DNA from: Oscillospiraceae bacterium
GTDB taxonomy: Bacteria > Bacillota > Clostridia > Oscillospirales > CAG-272
Assembly: GCA_015064735.1 (NCBI GenBank)
Contig: SVRP01000006.1
Coordinates: forward strand, 102,037 to 144,471
Reading direction: 5' to 3'
DNA: 42,435 bases
Every line of letters begins with the position of its first letter. The stretch's first letter is position 1. The translations under genes were made by a program, and so were the position numbers. This document shows, one piece after another, positions 40,462 through 42,435 of this stretch. Under the pieces are notes generated by a model. That model searched no databases and was not told the DNA's origin. It saw only the letters and a program-made list of their open reading frames with translations.

Positions 40462-42150
40462 TTATCTCACAAGCTCAAAAATTTCAATCTCCCATGGCAA
40501 AAGATCTCTTTCGCCGTCAAGAGAGGGAAATGTATTCTTTTTATTTGTAAGACGTCTTTTCCATGTGCTTGTCCGAATCTCCTCGGGAATATCGAATTTT
40601 GCCGTCTTTCCCGAATAATTTGCAACGACAAGAAGCGTTTGTCTCATACAAGCACGTTTATACATAATTATCTGCTCGTTATCCTCAAGCAGAAAATCAA
40701 GCTCACCGTCTATGATCGCGGGATCCTCTCTACGCATTTTTGCAAGCTCCTGATAGAAAGCAAAAATCGAGTCTTCACTTGATCGGTCGGCTTCAAGATT
40801 GATGCTCTTATATTTCGGATTGACCTTTATCCAAGGCTTACCTGTCGTGAAGCCTGCGTTCTCACTGCCGTTCCACTGATACGGAGTACGCGCGTTGTCT
40901 CGGCTTCTCGGAGCCAATATATCAATCGCTTCGTCAGCAGAAACCCCCGATGCAATCATCGCATGGTAATCACCTACGGTATAACGGCAGTTATAATCCT
41001 CTATGGAGTCGTATTTTACGTTTGTCATACCTATCTCCTCACCCTGATATATAAAGGGTGTGCCGGGAGTAGTATGTATAAACGCAGCAAGTAGCTTTGC
41101 CGAATCAGCTCTGTACTCGTCGCTGTCGCAGCCGTAGCAGGAGACCTGACGGGCACTGTCATGGTTGGAAAGATACTGAACAGCCCACGCATCATGCTTC
41201 ATTACGTCCGCCCATTTTCCTTGAACCTTGCGGAAAAGGTCATTTGATATTTCGTATCTTCCTCGGTAAGCAAGGTCGAAATGATAAACCATATCGATCT
41301 CTTCGCGGGAAGCGCAGACATAGTCAAGGGCATTTCTGTAGCTAACACCCGCGCCCTCTCCGACAGTCATACATTCCCTCAGGCCGAACACCTCCGTATA
41401 AAGCTCGTGAAGTATCTCATGAATTCCCTCAACGTTCGTACACATGGATGCGTCTACGACAAATCCGTTTCTGTCAAGAACGGGATCGGGTTTCTTACCG
41501 GTATCGGGAAAGCCCATAGGCTTTTTAAAGCGGGTAAAGATATCAAGTCTGAAGCCGTCAACGCCGAGGTCTATCCAGAAGCTGAGCATATCGTATATCT
41601 CGCGGCGAAGAGGCTCGTACTCCCAGTTAAGGTCGGGCATTTTTATGGAATACTGATGCAAATAATACTCTCCCGTCGTCTCATCAAATTCCCATGCAGA
41701 CCCATTGCCCTCTCGGAAGTAGCTTCCCCAATTATTGGGCTCGGAGCCATCTTCCTTAGGCGGCTGCCATATGTAGTAATTTCTGTACGGGTTATCCTTT
41801 GACTTGCGTGATTCCTTAAACCATTCGCACTCATCGGAGGAGTGATTAAGAACCATATCCATTATTATGCGAATACCCATTCCGTGAGCCATATCCACAA
41901 GCTCCTTGAAATCGTCCAAGGTGCCGTAAGCGGGGTCGATATTTCTGTAATCGGCTACATCGTACCCGTTGTCTACCTGCGGTGAGGTATAAATTGGAGT
42001 AAACCAAATACAGTTTATTCCAAGATCCCGAAGCACGGTAAGCTTGGACATTACACCGCGAAGGTCTCCGATCCCGTCTCCGTCCGAATCACAAAAGCTC
42101 TTGCAGTAGATCTCATAAACTATGGCTTCCTGCCACCATTTCTTTTTCAT
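40462..42150 (-). CDS. GH13 alpha-glucosidase, oligo-1,6-glucosidase type
   Basis: This is a 562-residue cytoplasmic enzyme of the usual length for GH13 subfamily 31. It has a calcium-site-like loop DSDGDGIGD (21-29), region I DMVLNHSSD (98-106), region II GFRLDIF with nucleophile Asp203, region III MTVGEG with acid/base Glu265, and region IV YLSNHDS with Asp331. It hydrolyses alpha-glucosidic ends of short oligosaccharides; family 31 includes oligo-1,6-glucosidase, maltase and trehalose-6-phosphate hydrolase. Ile follows the nucleophile, where Val marks isomaltase-type and Thr maltase-type enzymes, so a 1,6 preference is likely but unproven. GGAGAA lies upstream. Only 64 bases separate it from the upstream GH39-like gene, without a clear promoter, so the two may be co-transcribed. 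Confidence 0.92.
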   Translation of the reverse strand: MKKKWWQEAIVYEIYCKSFCDSDGDGIGDLRGVMSKLTVLRDLGINCIWFTPIYTSPQVDNGYDVADYRNIDPAYGTLDDFKELVDMAHGMGIRIIMDMVLNHSSDECEWFKESRKSKDNPYRNYYIWQPPKEDGSEPNNWGSYFREGNGSAWEFDETTGEYYLHQYSIKMPDLNWEYEPLRREIYDMLSFWIDLGVDGFRLDIFTRFKKPMGFPDTGKKPDPVLDRNGFVVDASMCTNVEGIHEILHELYTEVFGLRECMTVGEGAGVSYRNALDYVCASREEIDMVYHFDLAYRGRYEISNDLFRKVQGKWADVMKHDAWAVQYLSNHDSARQVSCYGCDSDEYRADSAKLLAAFIHTTPGTPFIYQGEEIGMTNVKYDSIEDYNCRYTVGDYHAMIASGVSADEAIDILAPRSRDNARTPYQWNGSENAGFTTGKPWIKVNPKYKSINLEADRSSEDSIFAFYQELAKMRREDPAIIDGELDFLLEDNEQIIMYKRACMRQTLLVVANYSGKTAKFDIPEEIRTSTWKRRLTNKKNTFPSLDGERDLLPWEIEIFELVR

Positions 42151-42214
42151 ATAAAAAATTCTCCATCCTTTTGATCAGTTTTCTAAAGGCTCAAAGGCCT
42201 TGCGGATTAAATAA

Positions 42215-42435
42215 TTACCATTCAATCAGCAATACCTGATTATTTTCTATAAAGGACACGGGTGCGGACCATGAAAGCAACCTTTCCTGATCTATTACGT
42301 GGTATTTTGCGCGGGTGAGGTCAATGCCCTCAATGGAAAGTTCCTGCTCTGTTCCTGAAAGATTCGAAAGAAGAAGCGCGTGATTCTTTCCGTCGGAAGC
42401 CGCAACGGCATAGAGTCTATCATTGTCAACGACAC
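42215..42435 (-). CDS. C-terminal end of a second GH39-like glycoside hydrolase (partial)
   Basis: The last 72 residues enter from the right edge and stop at TAA 42217-42215. They read RLYAVAASDGKNHALLLSN, then SGTEQELSIEGIDLTRAKY, parallel to FYAVAASNGRKNAVMLVNQ and TFEGVDLSDAHVY at the end of the GH39-like protein encoded at 36620. This is the C-terminal beta-sandwich of the same family; the catalytic barrel lies outside the window. The gene is directly upstream of the GH13 gene and may form an operon with it. Confidence 0.75.
   Translation of the reverse strand, partial: VVDNDRLYAVAASDGKNHALLLSNLSGTEQELSIEGIDLTRAKYHVIDQERLLSWSAPVSFIENNQVLLIEW

Noticed and set aside
42151-42214. Possible terminator hairpin (AAGGC with GCCTT) between the GH39-like end and the GH13 gene
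   Set aside because: Only 5 bp of stem and no T-run; too weak to call.

Overview
The window reads like a chromosomal segment of an uncultured, low-to-moderate GC, Gram-positive gut-type bacterium of the Clostridia. This is inferred from AGGAG-type ribosome sites, many near-consensus TTGACA-17-TATAAT promoters, strong hairpin-T-run terminators, lipobox lipoproteins, a recA-recX pair, a split ThrE exporter and a UPF0237/UPF0210 pair. No rRNA, tRNA, CRISPR array, transposase or phage gene was found.

Positions 1-11,200 are mostly conserved chromosomal genes: an exported protein of unknown function running off the left edge; an ACT-domain/UPF0210 operon; a zinc-ribbon membrane protein; a ribbon-helix-helix regulator; recA-recX; a PurF-like phosphoribosyltransferase whose glutaminase site is lost; a two-gene ThrE-type exporter; and a KefB-type cation:proton antiporter. 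Positions 11,220-13,490 hold a probable small RNA or leader followed by three small secreted proteins or lipoproteins. A multi-pass membrane protein resembling GT-C glycosyltransferases follows (13,666-15,744).

From 15,800 to the right edge the window is a carbohydrate-use region with many genes on the minus strand. It holds a GH36-like alpha-galactosidase-type enzyme, a five-bladed-propeller glycosidase, a GH43 lipoprotein, a GH39-like enzyme plus the tail of a paralog, a GH13 oligo-1,6-glucosidase-type enzyme, and three large putative glycosidases (1073, 635 and 738 residues) that I cannot place in a family. Among them lie an ABC exporter, an acyltransferase-3/SGNH hydrolase pair, a histidine phosphatase, a PlsC-like acyltransferase with an inserted zinc ribbon, a metallo-beta-lactamase-fold protein and a lipoprotein cell-wall amidase. 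All the sugar hydrolases except the GH43 lipoprotein lack a signal peptide, which suggests that oligosaccharides are imported and finished in the cytoplasm. No sugar importer is visible here.

This region also shows decay and rearrangement. Broken genes include a GH78 rhamnosidase N-terminus, an FAD oxidoreductase C-terminus, an unknown C-terminus and a fucosidase-like middle piece. A near-perfect 185-bp direct repeat (one mismatch) 3.3 kb apart has given the fucosidase-like fragment the exact last 39 residues of the metallo-beta-lactamase-fold gene. Two families of terminator hairpins with shared sequence recur across the window.

The points most worth following up are the glutaminase-dead PurF paralog that keeps its Fe-S cysteines and PRPP loop, the repeat-mediated gene chimera, a textbook WalR box in front of the amidase gene, the promoter-to-terminator RNA unit near 11.3 kb, and the unassigned large glycosidases.
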